A stretch of 64,000 bases of DNA from Tropicimonas marinistellae (GCF_001509585.1 NZ_LNCI01000002.1:496001-560000), one strand, 5' to 3'; counted from the stretch's first letter, positions 33,454 to 43,505 are shown. Made by a program: numbers and translations. Notes: generated by a model not told the origin, from the letters alone.

Positions 33454-36400
33454 TTATCCCTGGGATTGAACCTCAACTGACGCGCGCTTTCCAAATGTGA
33501 TCCTCCGCTCAGCGAGGCGGTTCACGCCAATCCTAATGAGGATCGGACGCACCGCCATGCCGACCGCAACGCCAATGCAGAGCTGCCAGACAACACTCGC
33601 GACCCTCAGGTCCGCGGACCCGACGAGACTGTCGAAGACCGTTTCGGCCCCTGTGTGCGTCAGATAGATCATGAGCGAATGTGCGGCGACGATCACCACG
33701 ATGCCGGACACCAGACGCGGCAGTCTCACATTGGGAACCGCGACGCAGAGGATGAGTGCAAGGACCCACCAGTACTCGGTGTGATTGCGGAAGACGAACG
33801 CACTCATGCCCAAGTGCAGAAGCGCAATGCCCAGACTGGCAACGTATCTTTGGCGCGTGTCGGCCATGGCGAATAGCGCGCCAACCACGAGGAAGGGGAG
33901 TGTCGCCGTCGGCAGCCTTTCGACGAGGTCCGGCACATCCGCGCTTCCGCCTTGTGAAATCGTGGCGGCAAGGAAAATGGCGGTGTTCACCGCCTCGACA
34001 ATCACGAAAAAGACCGCGAGCCCGCGCCATGGATCATCGGACAACCTGCGCCGGATGGCCGGGAAGCCAAGGAGAAGCGCGATGGCCAGAAACATCTGGA
34101 GATAGGCATGAAGGAACCAGAGCCACTCCGACTTGGTCTCACTCACGCCCCGCCCCAGAATGATGACATCGGTGAAATCGACCAAGTTCCTGTAGAACAG
34201 GATTGTGGACAGGTGAAGCTCGTTGTCCGATAGGGCGTGCTTGGCGAAATACACCAGCGACAGCGGCACCAACGGGACGAGCAGCCGGGCCATGAGAGCC
34301 CAGACACGTCCGACGTGATCATCTCTCAGTATCGCCGGCAACTGAAGGTGCCCGAAGGAGAATCCAGCGAGCGCGAAGAGAATGATCGATGCGCCGATCG
34401 GAGCTTTCAGATCGGTGTGAAAGGCAACGACTGCCACAATCGCAAGGGTCCGCATCAGGATAAAGGTCTCGATGCTGGAGCCCTTCAGTATCGTGGCAGG
34501 CGTTCCGCGATCCGCAGGCTCGCTGGGTTTGTGATGTGCCAGTTCCGCCACGCTCATCCAGGGCCAGCTCTCGGGCAGGTGTAGGCCCATCGCCTCCAGG
34601 TCGAGCCGGGCTTCGATCGAGGCAAGGCTGTCGGCTCCGAGATCGGAAAGGGAGTGGTCGCGATGGACGTGGTTTCGCCCGGTAAGTCTGCCAAAGAGCG
34701 CCGCAATCGCTTCTTCGGTGTCGCCGCGGGGAGATTGGCCGTGAAGGGGAGCGGAAGTCGAGGCTTCCGCGGCCAGCGCCATGGACAGGAGCGCATCGCG
34801 GTCCACCTTGCCATTGGGCGTCAGGGGAAAGCTGTCCATAACCATGATCCCCGCTGGCACCATGTATGCGGGAAGATCGCGGGCAAGCGCGGCACGGACC
34901 CTCTTTTCCGTCACATCATCTGCGGCCGCGAGCACAAACAACCGAAGCGTTTCGTCGTCGAATATCGTGCTGGCTTGCTCGACACCCGGAAGCGCCTCCG
35001 CCGTTGCCTCGATTTCGCCGAGTTCGACGCGAAAGCCGTTGATCTTGATCTGTGCGTCCCTGCGCCCGGCGTAGTAGATGAGGCCGTCCGGCAACTGGTA
35101 GCCCAAGTCGCCGGTGAAATGGCGTGACGAGGCGCTATCTGGCGACGCCGCCAACCGGTCCTTGGCACCGATAACTGGGTCGGCGAGATCGGCGACGATT
35201 TCACCGACTTCGCCGGCCGAAACCGGCGTGCCATCGTCGGACACCAATTGCACGCCAGTCCAGGGCAGGGGGCGCCCTAGGGGAATGTCACGGCGTTTCT
35301 CGGCACCGGGTGTGATCTCGTGAATGAGAAACGCCTGGGGCGTTTCGGTTGTCCCGAAAACGTTGAACTGGCGGAGTGCGGGCATCCTTTCCCGCCATTG
35401 CTCCACCGACCGGTGGGGCAAGCGTTCGCCACCCCAGAAGACCGCGCGAAGATCGGCAAACCCGCCGCCGCTTTCCATCCCCGTCGTAAGAAGACGCGCA
35501 GTTGCCGGGCTTAGACGCAGCACGTTGCAACGGGTCTTCCTCAAAAGGCCGCGAAGCGCCTCGGGCTCCGTCATTTCGCGTGGATTGGGAATGGTGACGC
35601 TCCCCCCGTGTGAGAGCGGCAAGAATACATCCCGAAGGGTCGGATCGTGAGCAAGCCCCGCCAGCATCATGGTCACAACCGGGCCGGGCAGTTGAAGCGT
35701 GCGATATTGCCATTCCACGAACCGTTGGAGCGTCCGGTCCGGATGCGTGATTAGCTTGGGTTGCCCAGTCGTTCCCGAGGTGAAGAGGTGGCATGCCGCC
35801 TCCCGAGGAGGCTCGTTGGGGGTACTTGGCTGTGCTGTGCCAGCGGAGACTGGCGATACGCGCACGATATCTGCAATCTCCGGGGGTAAAACAGCGCCCG
35901 CCTCGACGACGAAACGTGTACCGAGTTCTGCGAACATCCGTTTCATGCGCGAGGGAGGATAACTCGCATCCATCAAGGCAAACGATGCGCCGTGCGCCGA
36001 CACGCCGAGCATCGCGGCGACAAGGCTCGGATCACGTTGGGCAAGGATCACGACACGGTCATCCGCTCCAACACCTTTCGCGTGTAGCCCCGCGACCACC
36101 TCTCGTGCTCGCTCAGCGAGTTCACGATAGGTAATCCGTCCACTCGACGTTTCGATGGCCGTCGCTTCGGGCGTGCGACCTGCCCAATCGAAGAACGCGG
36201 TATGAAGCCGGGACTTCGGTTGTGGTTCCAAGCTTTGCTGCGTGTAGACGACCTCGTGACCTGTTCGCGCCGCTCTCAGGATCTGTCTGCATGTCATGCT
36301 TGGGTCGGCGATTGCAGCGTCGAGCAGGCGAGCTTGAAAATCGAGGAACTGGGTCGCCCGGTCGTTTGAGATCTGCGCGCGATCGTAGAAGGCGCGAGCC

Positions 36401-37560
36401 GTCATCACTCGCCGATCCTCAGACCACACAAGATTCAGGTCGAATTCCGTGCGCCGGTCGAGAAACTCCCGCGGTCCCACCTCAAGATCACCCGCGGTGA
36501 TCCGGGAAGCCGGCGGGAACATATTGATCGAGACGCTTGGAGCCTTGCGCGCGGCAATGACCTCCTCCAGTACCGGATCGTTTTCCAGCGCAACCATTTC
36601 GCGCGTCTGTTCCCCCACAGCGCGTGCGAGAGACGAGAATGCCTGGTCCGGATCGAAACTGAGATCCAGAGGCAGAGTCTTCGAAAACGGACCGACAACG
36701 GAATTCGGTGCGCCGAGGGATTTCCTGCCCTCCGTCTGAAAGAAACTCGAAACCCTCGTTTCTCCCGAGAAACCGTGCAGCCCCAGAGAGTAGATCGCGG
36801 CAAGAAATCCGAACTTTGTCGTGCCAATTGATTTTGCCGACGCCCGGAGCGGTTTGGAAATACCCGCGAATTCTCGTTCCAGAAAGTGCCCGGACGAGGG
36901 CTCCTCGCCATCGGCTATTCCATCCCCCACGATCCGAACAGGAGTTGGCAAGGAATTGGCTGTCGCTTGCGCCACATCTGAACGCGGTACCGGACCGAAC
37001 CTGTCGGGGCGCGTGAAATCATAGTAGGAGGCAGCGGGGGAGAGCGTTTCGCCCACATAGAGCTTGAGCAATTCCTTTGCCATGACGCCACGCGAAAACC
37101 CGTCCGTTGTCGCGTGATGCGCCGCTATCGTGAAACGCCAGCGCCCGCCGAGATCCGCCGCCAGGATACGGATCAGTGCACCCGGATTGCGCGGGTCGAC
37201 ATCGTCAAACACGCGCGGCAGCGCCCACTCACGGAACGCCGCGAAGCTTTCGTCTTCCAATCGGCAGGTGTGATAGCGAAACGCCGCTTCCGGAGACAGA
37301 AACGCATGCACCGCGCCATCTGCCACGTCAAAGCGTGTGCGAAGCGCATCGTGACGGTGTACCAAGGCCTCTGATGCCGACCGAAATGCGCCCTCGTCAA
37401 ATGCACCCTCGACGAGGTGACCCATTGAAATCATGTAGGATCCCAAACCGGCGAGTTCAGACAAGACATAGCGCGTTTGGTTGTCGCTCGCGGCGACACG
37501 GGTATCTCCTACGACCTCAGCGTTGTCCGTCTTGGAAATGTCTCCAAGTCTATGAAGCAA
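33454..37560 (-). CDS. NRPS-like protein: condensation-adenylation-carrier fused to a membrane acyltransferase-3 domain
   Basis: The protein has 1368 residues. The condensation domain (about 25-430) has the active-site HHATTDG at 148-154. The adenylation domain (about 450-930) has FTSGTTGQPK near 595, GGERLP and FGTTET near 709-740, TGDLG at 816, KINGFRVELGEIE near 838 and NGKVDRD at 916. The carrier has LGADSL with phosphopantetheine Ser978. After that comes a multi-helix membrane domain (about 1030-1345) with the acyltransferase-3 hallmark R-X10-H (Arg1037, His1048). There is no thioesterase or reductase. TTG 37560 has CAGGAG at good spacing. It suggests loading one amino or other carboxylic acid and handing it to a membrane acyl transfer step. 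This architecture is unusual. Confidence 0.88.
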   Translation of the reverse strand: MLHRLGDISKTDNAEVVGDTRVAASDNQTRYVLSELAGLGSYMISMGHLVEGAFDEGAFRSASEALVHRHDALRTRFDVADGAVHAFLSPEAAFRYHTCRLEDESFAAFREWALPRVFDDVDPRNPGALIRILAADLGGRWRFTIAAHHATTDGFSRGVMAKELLKLYVGETLSPAASYYDFTRPDRFGPVPRSDVAQATANSLPTPVRIVGDGIADGEEPSSGHFLEREFAGISKPLRASAKSIGTTKFGFLAAIYSLGLHGFSGETRVSSFFQTEGRKSLGAPNSVVGPFSKTLPLDLSFDPDQAFSSLARAVGEQTREMVALENDPVLEEVIAARKAPSVSINMFPPASRITAGDLEVGPREFLDRRTEFDLNLVWSEDRRVMTARAFYDRAQISNDRATQFLDFQARLLDAAIADPSMTCRQILRAARTGHEVVYTQQSLEPQPKSRLHTAFFDWAGRTPEATAIETSSGRITYRELAERAREVVAGLHAKGVGADDRVVILAQRDPSLVAAMLGVSAHGASFALMDASYPPSRMKRMFAELGTRFVVEAGAVLPPEIADIVRVSPVSAGTAQPSTPNEPPREAACHLFTSGTTGQPKLITHPDRTLQRFVEWQYRTLQLPGPVVTMMLAGLAHDPTLRDVFLPLSHGGSVTIPNPREMTEPEALRGLLRKTRCNVLRLSPATARLLTTGMESGGGFADLRAVFWGGERLPHRSVEQWRERMPALRQFNVFGTTETPQAFLIHEITPGAEKRRDIPLGRPLPWTGVQLVSDDGTPVSAGEVGEIVADLADPVIGAKDRLAASPDSASSRHFTGDLGYQLPDGLIYYAGRRDAQIKINGFRVELGEIEATAEALPGVEQASTIFDDETLRLFVLAAADDVTEKRVRAALARDLPAYMVPAGIMVMDSFPLTPNGKVDRDALLSMALAAEASTSAPLHGQSPRGDTEEAIAALFGRLTGRNHVHRDHSLSDLGADSLASIEARLDLEAMGLHLPESWPWMSVAELAHHKPSEPADRGTPATILKGSSIETFILMRTLAIVAVVAFHTDLKAPIGASIILFALAGFSFGHLQLPAILRDDHVGRVWALMARLLVPLVPLSLVYFAKHALSDNELHLSTILFYRNLVDFTDVIILGRGVSETKSEWLWFLHAYLQMFLAIALLLGFPAIRRRLSDDPWRGLAVFFVIVEAVNTAIFLAATISQGGSADVPDLVERLPTATLPFLVVGALFAMADTRQRYVASLGIALLHLGMSAFVFRNHTEYWWVLALILCVAVPNVRLPRLVSGIVVIVAAHSLMIYLTHTGAETVFDSLVGSADLRVASVVWQLCIGVAVGMAVRPILIRIGVNRLAERRITFGKRASVEVQSQG

Positions 37561-37814
37561 TATACGCTCCTGCGGATCGATTGATTCAGAATGCGACGTC
37601 GTTATCGACGTGGTCGGATTATTCGACGCGTAAGTGGGAACAATATGTCGAGTGGAAGTGAATTCTGTGTCGGACCGTAACTACGTTTTTCCCAAGATGC
37701 TGACGGGGCGCGACCCGTTGCAAGGTGCCATTCCATTGCCGGAACAGGCGGCGCGCGACCGTCCAGAGGCTTAGATCCGACGAAATTGGTCTGACGAAGC
37801 GCCAGCGCATTCCA

Positions 37815-39425
37815 TCAGCTTGCTTCTTCGGTTTCACCACACCCGATCTCGGATTTCAGATGATCCGCAAGCCTCAGCGCCAAGGCCACGATGGTCAGCG
37901 TCGGATTGACATATCCCCCCGTGGGGAAGACCGAGCTTCCCGCAACGTAGAAGTTGCGGGTACCGTGCAATCGGCAGTCGGGGTCGACCACGCCATTGTC
38001 GGGGTCGGAGGACATGCGCGTGGTTCCCATGTGGTGTTTGCCACCTTCCATGCTGACCGGAAAACCCTCGCGATCGGTCGCTCCATGCAGGCTAAGCTTC
38101 CCGATCCCGGCGGCGTCAAACCACCTGACGAGCCCCGACCGCAGACGATCAATCCCGCCGCGGTCGTGATCGCTGAGCCTCCAGTCGACTTGTAATTGTG
38201 GCATTCCGAAGCGATCACGGCGTTTTGGGTCGAGCCGAATGCGGCTCTCCGGGATCGGCAGGGCCTCGAGTGTGAAGCGGGCCGCGAAGGTTCTCTTTTT
38301 CGAGAACGCTCCGCGAACCCGTTCGGTCGTTGAACGGGTCACGTCGCCGGCATTCGTGAACAGCGCCGGTATATGGCGTTGAAGGCGCCCATCGGGTAAT
38401 TCGCGGTGCATCATCACGTCGATCACACGGGTCATCGCAACGCCGCCCCGCGACAGAAAGTGAGGCGAGGATTTATGCGCGGCGCGTTCGACGAAGAACA
38501 CGCCCGCGCCGTTCAGGGCCTCCTCGCGCCGCAGCCGCTCGCTAACGGCGAAAGCACCATGCGCGCGCTGCGCGGAGCCGGCCTGTTCATACCCCTTCAG
38601 AGCACCGATTGCCTCTGGTTCCACGCCGTCGGCAAGTTGCACCGAGCCGCCGAAAAAGAACGGGTGGTCCATGAAGTATCGCCCGACGAGGTCGCGCGCA
38701 TTGCCGACACCCTCCGCTTGAACAGATCGCGACGCAAGCAGCAGGCGCGCGTTTTCCATTCCACCGCAAGCCAGCACGAACCGGTCCGCGACGACGCGCA
38801 CGTTACGGCCGTCGTCGCCACGGGCCTCGATGTGGGAAACCGTGTCGCCATCCGGAACGATCTCGACCGCGTGAAGATCGAAAAACACCCGCACATCTCG
38901 GGCCGCGTCGAGATCCGCTCCGAATACCTGTGCGAAATCGACGTTGTGTCCATGCCGGTATCGAACCGGAGCAATGTCTGCGTCCGGGCCAAACGACGCG
39001 CCGGCGAAATCGGGGCGCTCGAACCGCCAATCGTCCAGGTCGCAGACGGTTGCGGCTTGGCGATAGTAGGGCGCGAGCGTCTCGGCGCCAATGGGCCATC
39101 CTGTATTCGGTAGTCCGGCGCGGGCTTCGAAATCGACTGGGTCAAGGGGGCGACACTGACCGGCCCAACGGGTGGTACTGCCGCCGAACATGCGCAGGCG
39201 TGCCTTGCCGGGGGCAAAGCTCTCCCGGCCCACGTTTCTGCCATGATAAAGGATTTGGCTCTTGTGGCGGAAATCTCGCCCGCCGCCGGCCAGCATGGCC
39301 ACCTCGATACCGTGCCCGGAAAGTGCGCGTGCGATTGCGATTCCGGCAGCGCCGGCTCCGATGATGCACAGGTCCGCCTCAATCGTCGTGCCGGGTGCCA
39401 CATCTCGTTTTTCGACAATGGTCAT
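37815..39425 (-). CDS. GMC-family FAD-dependent oxidoreductase
   Basis: The 536-residue flavoprotein has the N-terminal dinucleotide motif (DLCIIGAGAAGIAIARAL), GGSTTRWAGQ as the FAD-contact segment, VLACGGMENARLLL, and the C-terminal GMC catalytic region. That region has HHMGTTRM, GVVDPDCRLHG, NFYVAGSSVFPTGGYVNPTLTIVALALRLADHL. It probably oxidises an alcohol, possibly a sugar hydroxyl, given the glycan-type neighbours. The ATG overlaps the stop of the AP-superfamily gene upstream (ATGA). A 254-bp gap then separates it from the NRPS-like gene, the only real break in this locus. Confidence 0.88.
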   Translation of the reverse strand: MTIVEKRDVAPGTTIEADLCIIGAGAAGIAIARALSGHGIEVAMLAGGGRDFRHKSQILYHGRNVGRESFAPGKARLRMFGGSTTRWAGQCRPLDPVDFEARAGLPNTGWPIGAETLAPYYRQAATVCDLDDWRFERPDFAGASFGPDADIAPVRYRHGHNVDFAQVFGADLDAARDVRVFFDLHAVEIVPDGDTVSHIEARGDDGRNVRVVADRFVLACGGMENARLLLASRSVQAEGVGNARDLVGRYFMDHPFFFGGSVQLADGVEPEAIGALKGYEQAGSAQRAHGAFAVSERLRREEALNGAGVFFVERAAHKSSPHFLSRGGVAMTRVIDVMMHRELPDGRLQRHIPALFTNAGDVTRSTTERVRGAFSKKRTFAARFTLEALPIPESRIRLDPKRRDRFGMPQLQVDWRLSDHDRGGIDRLRSGLVRWFDAAGIGKLSLHGATDREGFPVSMEGGKHHMGTTRMSSDPDNGVVDPDCRLHGTRNFYVAGSSVFPTGGYVNPTLTIVALALRLADHLKSEIGCGETEEAS

Positions 39426-40942
39426 CGGATCCCTCCGCCGAGCAACGCTCGCCCCCGCATCTCGTCTGGGACAGCCGCGCCCAGACGCGCGAGGATCGTG
39501 GGTGCGAGGTCGACAATATTACCTGATGGGGCGCTGCCGGGCGTCGTTCCGGAGCCCGACACGAGGTAGAATCCGCCCGCCCGGTGATTGCCCGATCTTC
39601 CGCTGGGATGACAGCCAGGGGTGGGCCAGTCGATAGTGCCGAAACGCGGTGAAACAATCGCGCGATGCCGCGCGGCCGGTGTGTCGTTCCAGTCCACCAT
39701 GAGGTCCGGGAGCCTGTCACGATTGGGGCCGGGCGGAACCACGTCCTCGACGCGGGCTGTTTGGCGGACCACCGGTTCACCTGTGTCGGCATCGGCGAAA
39801 CTTGCGAGACCCTCGACGATCCGTTGCGTGATCTCGTCCGCCTGTGCCGCTGTCAACATGCCCTGGTTCTCCCTGCCTTTTCGGTTGAGGCGAATGTACC
39901 CGGTCAGATCGGCCACCTGGGTCAGGGCCGGTGTCTTCTGCCAGTCGCGCCCGCCGGTGCGCCAGAAGCCCGTCAGCCTGTCCTGAAGGGACGTGGGAAG
40001 GCTGTCCTTCACGCGGTGGCGCAAACGAGGCGGCAAGGCGTGACGTATCCGCTGCATCGTCGACAGCGGTGAGACGTTTTGGCTCTCTTCACCGAGCACG
40101 CGGTCGAGCATGGCGTCGAGAACCTCGACCCGGCTGGTGTTCGGCCCCATACCGTGCAGCGAAAAGAGAATGACCTCATCGGGTTGTGCCGCGTCCAGCA
40201 CCCGGCCGAGCGCCTGGTCGGTGGCGGCATAGACGGCGGGCAGGGCAGCCTCCAACTCGCGTTGCTCGGCAGCCGTCGGCGGTGTGAGAAGACCCGTTTC
40301 GTCCCAAAGCCAATGACCGCCGCGGTGAAGCCCGGGGAAGGTAATTGCGAAGAGATCGACGGTTTCGCGTTGCAGCAAGTGCTCCGAGATTTCGGCGAGC
40401 ATGCCGGCAATTTCCACCTGTTCGTCCCTGAGCTTGCGCAGCGCGTCCATCGACTGCAGCGCGTGCATCTCCGCCACTCGCGGAGATCCGCCGTGCCGCG
40501 CGGTGATATCTGTCAGCAGGGACGAAGGATGGGATCTGGGCGGCTCCAGGCTGTCGAGCGTCGCCCAACCGGTAAGCTCGATGCCCGTGCTCGGCGCGGA
40601 GGCAAAGGGCATGTCGATCGCGATCACCCGGCCACCTTCGTCGGCAATCCGGCGCCAGAACGGTTCGCCCGGTTGCCGCGGGTCGGGGCGGCGCATGGTC
40701 ATCGTCTGGGGCGACCACTGCAGGTAGTGGTGAAAACCTGTGTCGGACGGCGGTGACGAGGTGAAGAAGCTCGGCCAAACCGAGCCGGGCAGCCATCGGC
40801 CCAATGAGTCGAGATTTCCAAGGGCACCTTCGGCGAGCAGACGGCCGATGACCGGCGCCTGACCCTGATCGACGCAGCGCTGCAGAATTCCCATGTCGGC
40901 AGCATCCAGCGCCACCAGGACAATTTTCGCGCGTCCTGTCAT
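39422..40942 (-). CDS. alkaline-phosphatase-superfamily protein, paralog 1 (diverged active site)
   Basis: The 506-residue protein resembles AP-superfamily phosphodiesterases/phosphomutases: ALDAADMGIL near the N-terminus (metal Asp), SVWPSFFTSSPPSDTGFHHYLQW (nucleophile region), LHRGGHWLW, FSLHGMGPN and GNHRAGG. Its two paralogs read GTVWPSF or GTPWPSF and PPEHG at the equivalent site. Here Ser replaces Thr and PPSDTG replaces PPEHG, so catalysis may differ or be lost. No signal peptide is visible, so it is probably cytoplasmic. It overlaps both neighbours by 4 nt. Substrate unknown; a phosphorylated sugar or lipid intermediate is plausible. Confidence 0.75.
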   Translation of the reverse strand: MTGRAKIVLVALDAADMGILQRCVDQGQAPVIGRLLAEGALGNLDSLGRWLPGSVWPSFFTSSPPSDTGFHHYLQWSPQTMTMRRPDPRQPGEPFWRRIADEGGRVIAIDMPFASAPSTGIELTGWATLDSLEPPRSHPSSLLTDITARHGGSPRVAEMHALQSMDALRKLRDEQVEIAGMLAEISEHLLQRETVDLFAITFPGLHRGGHWLWDETGLLTPPTAAEQRELEAALPAVYAATDQALGRVLDAAQPDEVILFSLHGMGPNTSRVEVLDAMLDRVLGEESQNVSPLSTMQRIRHALPPRLRHRVKDSLPTSLQDRLTGFWRTGGRDWQKTPALTQVADLTGYIRLNRKGRENQGMLTAAQADEITQRIVEGLASFADADTGEPVVRQTARVEDVVPPGPNRDRLPDLMVDWNDTPAARHRAIVSPRFGTIDWPTPGCHPSGRSGNHRAGGFYLVSGSGTTPGSAPSGNIVDLAPTILARLGAAVPDEMRGRALLGGGIR

Positions 40943-42522
40943 TCCTTCTCCCGCAACTTGACAAGTTCACTGATGGGATTGCCGCGCATGTCGACAGGTT
41001 GTGTAAGGCCGAAATGAGCAAACACGGTCGCGGTCAAATCCTGTACCGGGTGCGTCGAAGCGGCTTCGGAGCCGGGGCCCTGACCGGGCCCACAGGCAAG
41101 CGCCCATCCGAATGGCTGGTGGTGACCTGACCGCCCGTCAGGTTGCGTGTCTTTCCACGGGTTGAGGAAAGCGCCGTAGTGTTCGGATTTCAACGCCCCA
41201 AGCCCCATCGGCGAGCGATGCGCCCATCGAACCACCAGATCGGGTGCGTCGCGTCGTTCCCTTGCATCGGGCCAAAGCTCCGCGGTCGGCCACACATCCG
41301 CTATGATCGGTTCGCCGGAATCCGCATCCACGAAACTTGGCAAACCCTGTACGAGCTTCTCGCAAAGCTCGTTGTATTCGCGTCCGGGCGCAACGATCCC
41401 GTCGCGCTCGCGTCCGCGCACGTTCAACCGCACCTGGCCTTCGAAATCGCTTCCGATCAGGCGAAACGCCCGCACAGAGGACCAGTCGCGTGCCTCCGCC
41501 CGGCGCCAGTAGCGGCCGAGTCCGTCCTTGACGCTGACCGGGAGGTTCTCCTTCACGGCGCTGCGCCACTCCAAAGGCACCCTTTTGCGAATGCGATGCA
41601 GCAAAGGTTCCGTCGGCAACGGTTGCCCGGTGGCGTCCGACCTGTCGTTGTTGAGGATCCGGCGCAGCATCTCCGGCAGAAGGAAGTGATGCGACGTGTT
41701 CTGGACCATGCCATTCAGTGAAAAGACGATCAGCGGGCAGCCCGGTGGAAGCGCGTCGACGACTTCTCCGATCGCAGCGTCGCAGGCCACATAGACGTCT
41801 CGAAGCGCGTCGGAGACCTCGTTGTTGGCGGAGGCAGCGTCCCGGAGGATGAGCGGTGCCTGAAGCTTGTGTCCGGCCCGGTGCGCGGCGCCGAAGCCCA
41901 GAACCAACAGGTCCCATTCCGTCGTCCCGATCAGATCGCGCGCGAGTGCGGATTGCTGCCGTGCAGTCGCATTCAACCGGTCGCGCAGGCGTAGTAGGCC
42001 CTTGGCGGTCTGGGGCCCGTAGATTTCATCGCGCATGATCGGGCGGCCGTGGCGGCGCTGCATGCGGGCGGCAAGATCCTCTGGCCAGGACCCTCTGTTC
42101 CCGCGCACCGCATGCGCGTTCCAGGAGACGATCTCGGTGCCGTTGAACGGGCGGGCGGAGGGCGCGAAGGGCGCGTCGATCGCGAGCACGCGCGGGCCGT
42201 CATCGCCGAATTTCCGATAGAACGGCGTGGTGTCGATCCAGCCGTCCTCGTCGGGGCGCTCGTGGCGCATCGTCTCCGCACGCCACTGGACGATCCCGAA
42301 GATTCCGTGCTCGGGCGGAAGCAGGCCGGAGTAGAAGCTCGGCCACACTGTCCCGACCATGATGTCGCTGTCCGACTTGAGACGAAGGAATGTCCCCTGT
42401 TCCCGCAGCTTGGCCAGTCGTGGCAACCAGCCGGCGGCAATGCCGGCCGTTATCAGGTCGATCTCGGCGGCGTCGAAGGCGATCATCGCCAGTTTCGGAA
42501 ACTGCGACTGCCCGGGCGTCAT
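40939..42522 (-). CDS. alkaline-phosphatase-superfamily protein, paralog 2
   Basis: The 527-residue protein has AFDAAEIDLI, GTVWPSFYSGLLPPEHGIFGIVQW, AIDAPFAP, GAAHRAGHKL, FSLNGMVQNTSHHFLLPEML and SGHHQPFGWALACG. The Thr before VWPSF fits the nucleophile position. The FSLHGM motif of the other paralogs reads FSLNGM, losing one potential metal His. The start is ATG 42522, which forms an ATGA overlap with the epimerase stop; the longer open frame upstream overlaps that gene. Sequence similarity to paralogs 1 and 3 runs the full length, so the three arose by duplication. No export signal. Confidence 0.75.
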   Translation of the reverse strand: MTPGQSQFPKLAMIAFDAAEIDLITAGIAAGWLPRLAKLREQGTFLRLKSDSDIMVGTVWPSFYSGLLPPEHGIFGIVQWRAETMRHERPDEDGWIDTTPFYRKFGDDGPRVLAIDAPFAPSARPFNGTEIVSWNAHAVRGNRGSWPEDLAARMQRRHGRPIMRDEIYGPQTAKGLLRLRDRLNATARQQSALARDLIGTTEWDLLVLGFGAAHRAGHKLQAPLILRDAASANNEVSDALRDVYVACDAAIGEVVDALPPGCPLIVFSLNGMVQNTSHHFLLPEMLRRILNNDRSDATGQPLPTEPLLHRIRKRVPLEWRSAVKENLPVSVKDGLGRYWRRAEARDWSSVRAFRLIGSDFEGQVRLNVRGRERDGIVAPGREYNELCEKLVQGLPSFVDADSGEPIIADVWPTAELWPDARERRDAPDLVVRWAHRSPMGLGALKSEHYGAFLNPWKDTQPDGRSGHHQPFGWALACGPGQGPGSEAASTHPVQDLTATVFAHFGLTQPVDMRGNPISELVKLREKE

Positions 42523-43505
42523 ACCAGACCCTCCCTCTGCATCCACTGGGTCGCCCGCGTAACCGCCTGCGTAACACTGAAGCGCGGCGAAAATCCGAGC
42601 CGTTCCACCGTGCCGCCCACGTCGAAGTGGTTCGGCCAGGCATAGAACTCTGCCGTGAATCCGTAGGGCAGTTCGCGGCCGACCAGCCGGAAGGTCATAT
42701 CGTTCAGCCGCTTGTGGAACCGGATGGGGCCGCCGGGAAAACGAAGTGGCGCGAGATTTGCCCCGAGCGTTGTTGCAATCGCTGCCAGGATTCTGTCCAC
42801 CGCCGCCGGTTTCCGAGCCGTCAGCACATAGGTCTCGCCCGCGCGCGCCTTGTCGCCGGCGCAGAGTTGGAGGCCGATGATCACGTCCTCCACATCGCAA
42901 CTGTGCACGCCGCCACCGCGCGGGAGCAGCCGATACCGGCCGTCGCGGACGGCGCAAACGATGGAGCGCCAGTCGATTGCGCCCGGGCCGGCGACCCGTT
43001 CGGCGATCCGGGCGATTCTGAAGTCGAGCCCCTTTGGCGCCCAATGCTCGGTCAGGCGGCGTTCCGCTGCGGCGCGCGATGCGGAATAGTTCGAACTCGG
43101 GCGCGGCGGCACCGAAAGTGCAGGCGTTGCCGGTGGCCATCCACTCATCACCTTCACGGTACTGGCCGCGACGAGCCGTGCACCGGCCGCGCTGGCGGCT
43201 TCGGCAGCGACGTCCAGAAGATCGATGTTTAGTCGAAGGTAGTCTTTCCGCGGCAGTTTCTTCGTGCCGCGGACCGCAGCGAGGTGATAGACGACCGAAC
43301 ACCCATCGGCTGCGCGCGCCATGAGCGGGCCGTCGGTGGCGTCGCCGAGAAAAGTCTCGACGCCAGCGACCCGCAGGTCCGCCACATCGTGCTCCGGCCG
43401 GGCCAGCGCTCGGACAGGCGTGTCGGCGCGGCGCAGTTCCATCGCCAGGCGCTGCCCGATAAACCCGGCAGCGCCGGTCACCAGTACCGGGTTGTCTCCG
43501 GTCAT
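42519..43505 (-). CDS. NAD-dependent epimerase/dehydratase-family (extended SDR) protein
   Basis: The 328-residue protein has the cofactor motif VTGAAGFIGQRLA, VVYHLAAV and SNYSASRAAAERRL. The catalytic YxxxK of extended SDRs reads YSASR, with Arg in place of Lys. The Ser/Thr before it (AASTVKV) is kept. Such proteins act on nucleotide sugars or prenyl-linked sugars, which fits the glycosyltransferases nearby. It lies between two AP-superfamily paralogs with 4-nt overlaps on both sides. With the Lys-to-Arg change, activity must be tested rather than assumed. Confidence 0.8.
   Translation of the reverse strand: MTGDNPVLVTGAAGFIGQRLAMELRRADTPVRALARPEHDVADLRVAGVETFLGDATDGPLMARAADGCSVVYHLAAVRGTKKLPRKDYLRLNIDLLDVAAEAASAAGARLVAASTVKVMSGWPPATPALSVPPRPSSNYSASRAAAERRLTEHWAPKGLDFRIARIAERVAGPGAIDWRSIVCAVRDGRYRLLPRGGGVHSCDVEDVIIGLQLCAGDKARAGETYVLTARKPAAVDRILAAIATTLGANLAPLRFPGGPIRFHKRLNDMTFRLVGRELPYGFTAEFYAWPNHFDVGGTVERLGFSPRFSVTQAVTRATQWMQREGLV

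Noticed and set aside
37619-37840. 73-residue minus-strand frame in the gap between the GMC and NRPS-like genes
   Set aside because: It overlaps the end of the GMC gene, is Arg-rich as chance frames are here, and has no SD.
42523-43302. 260-residue N-terminal extension of AP-superfamily paralog 2
   Set aside because: It runs antiphase through the epimerase gene, and the family N-terminus with the metal Asp begins just after ATG 42522.
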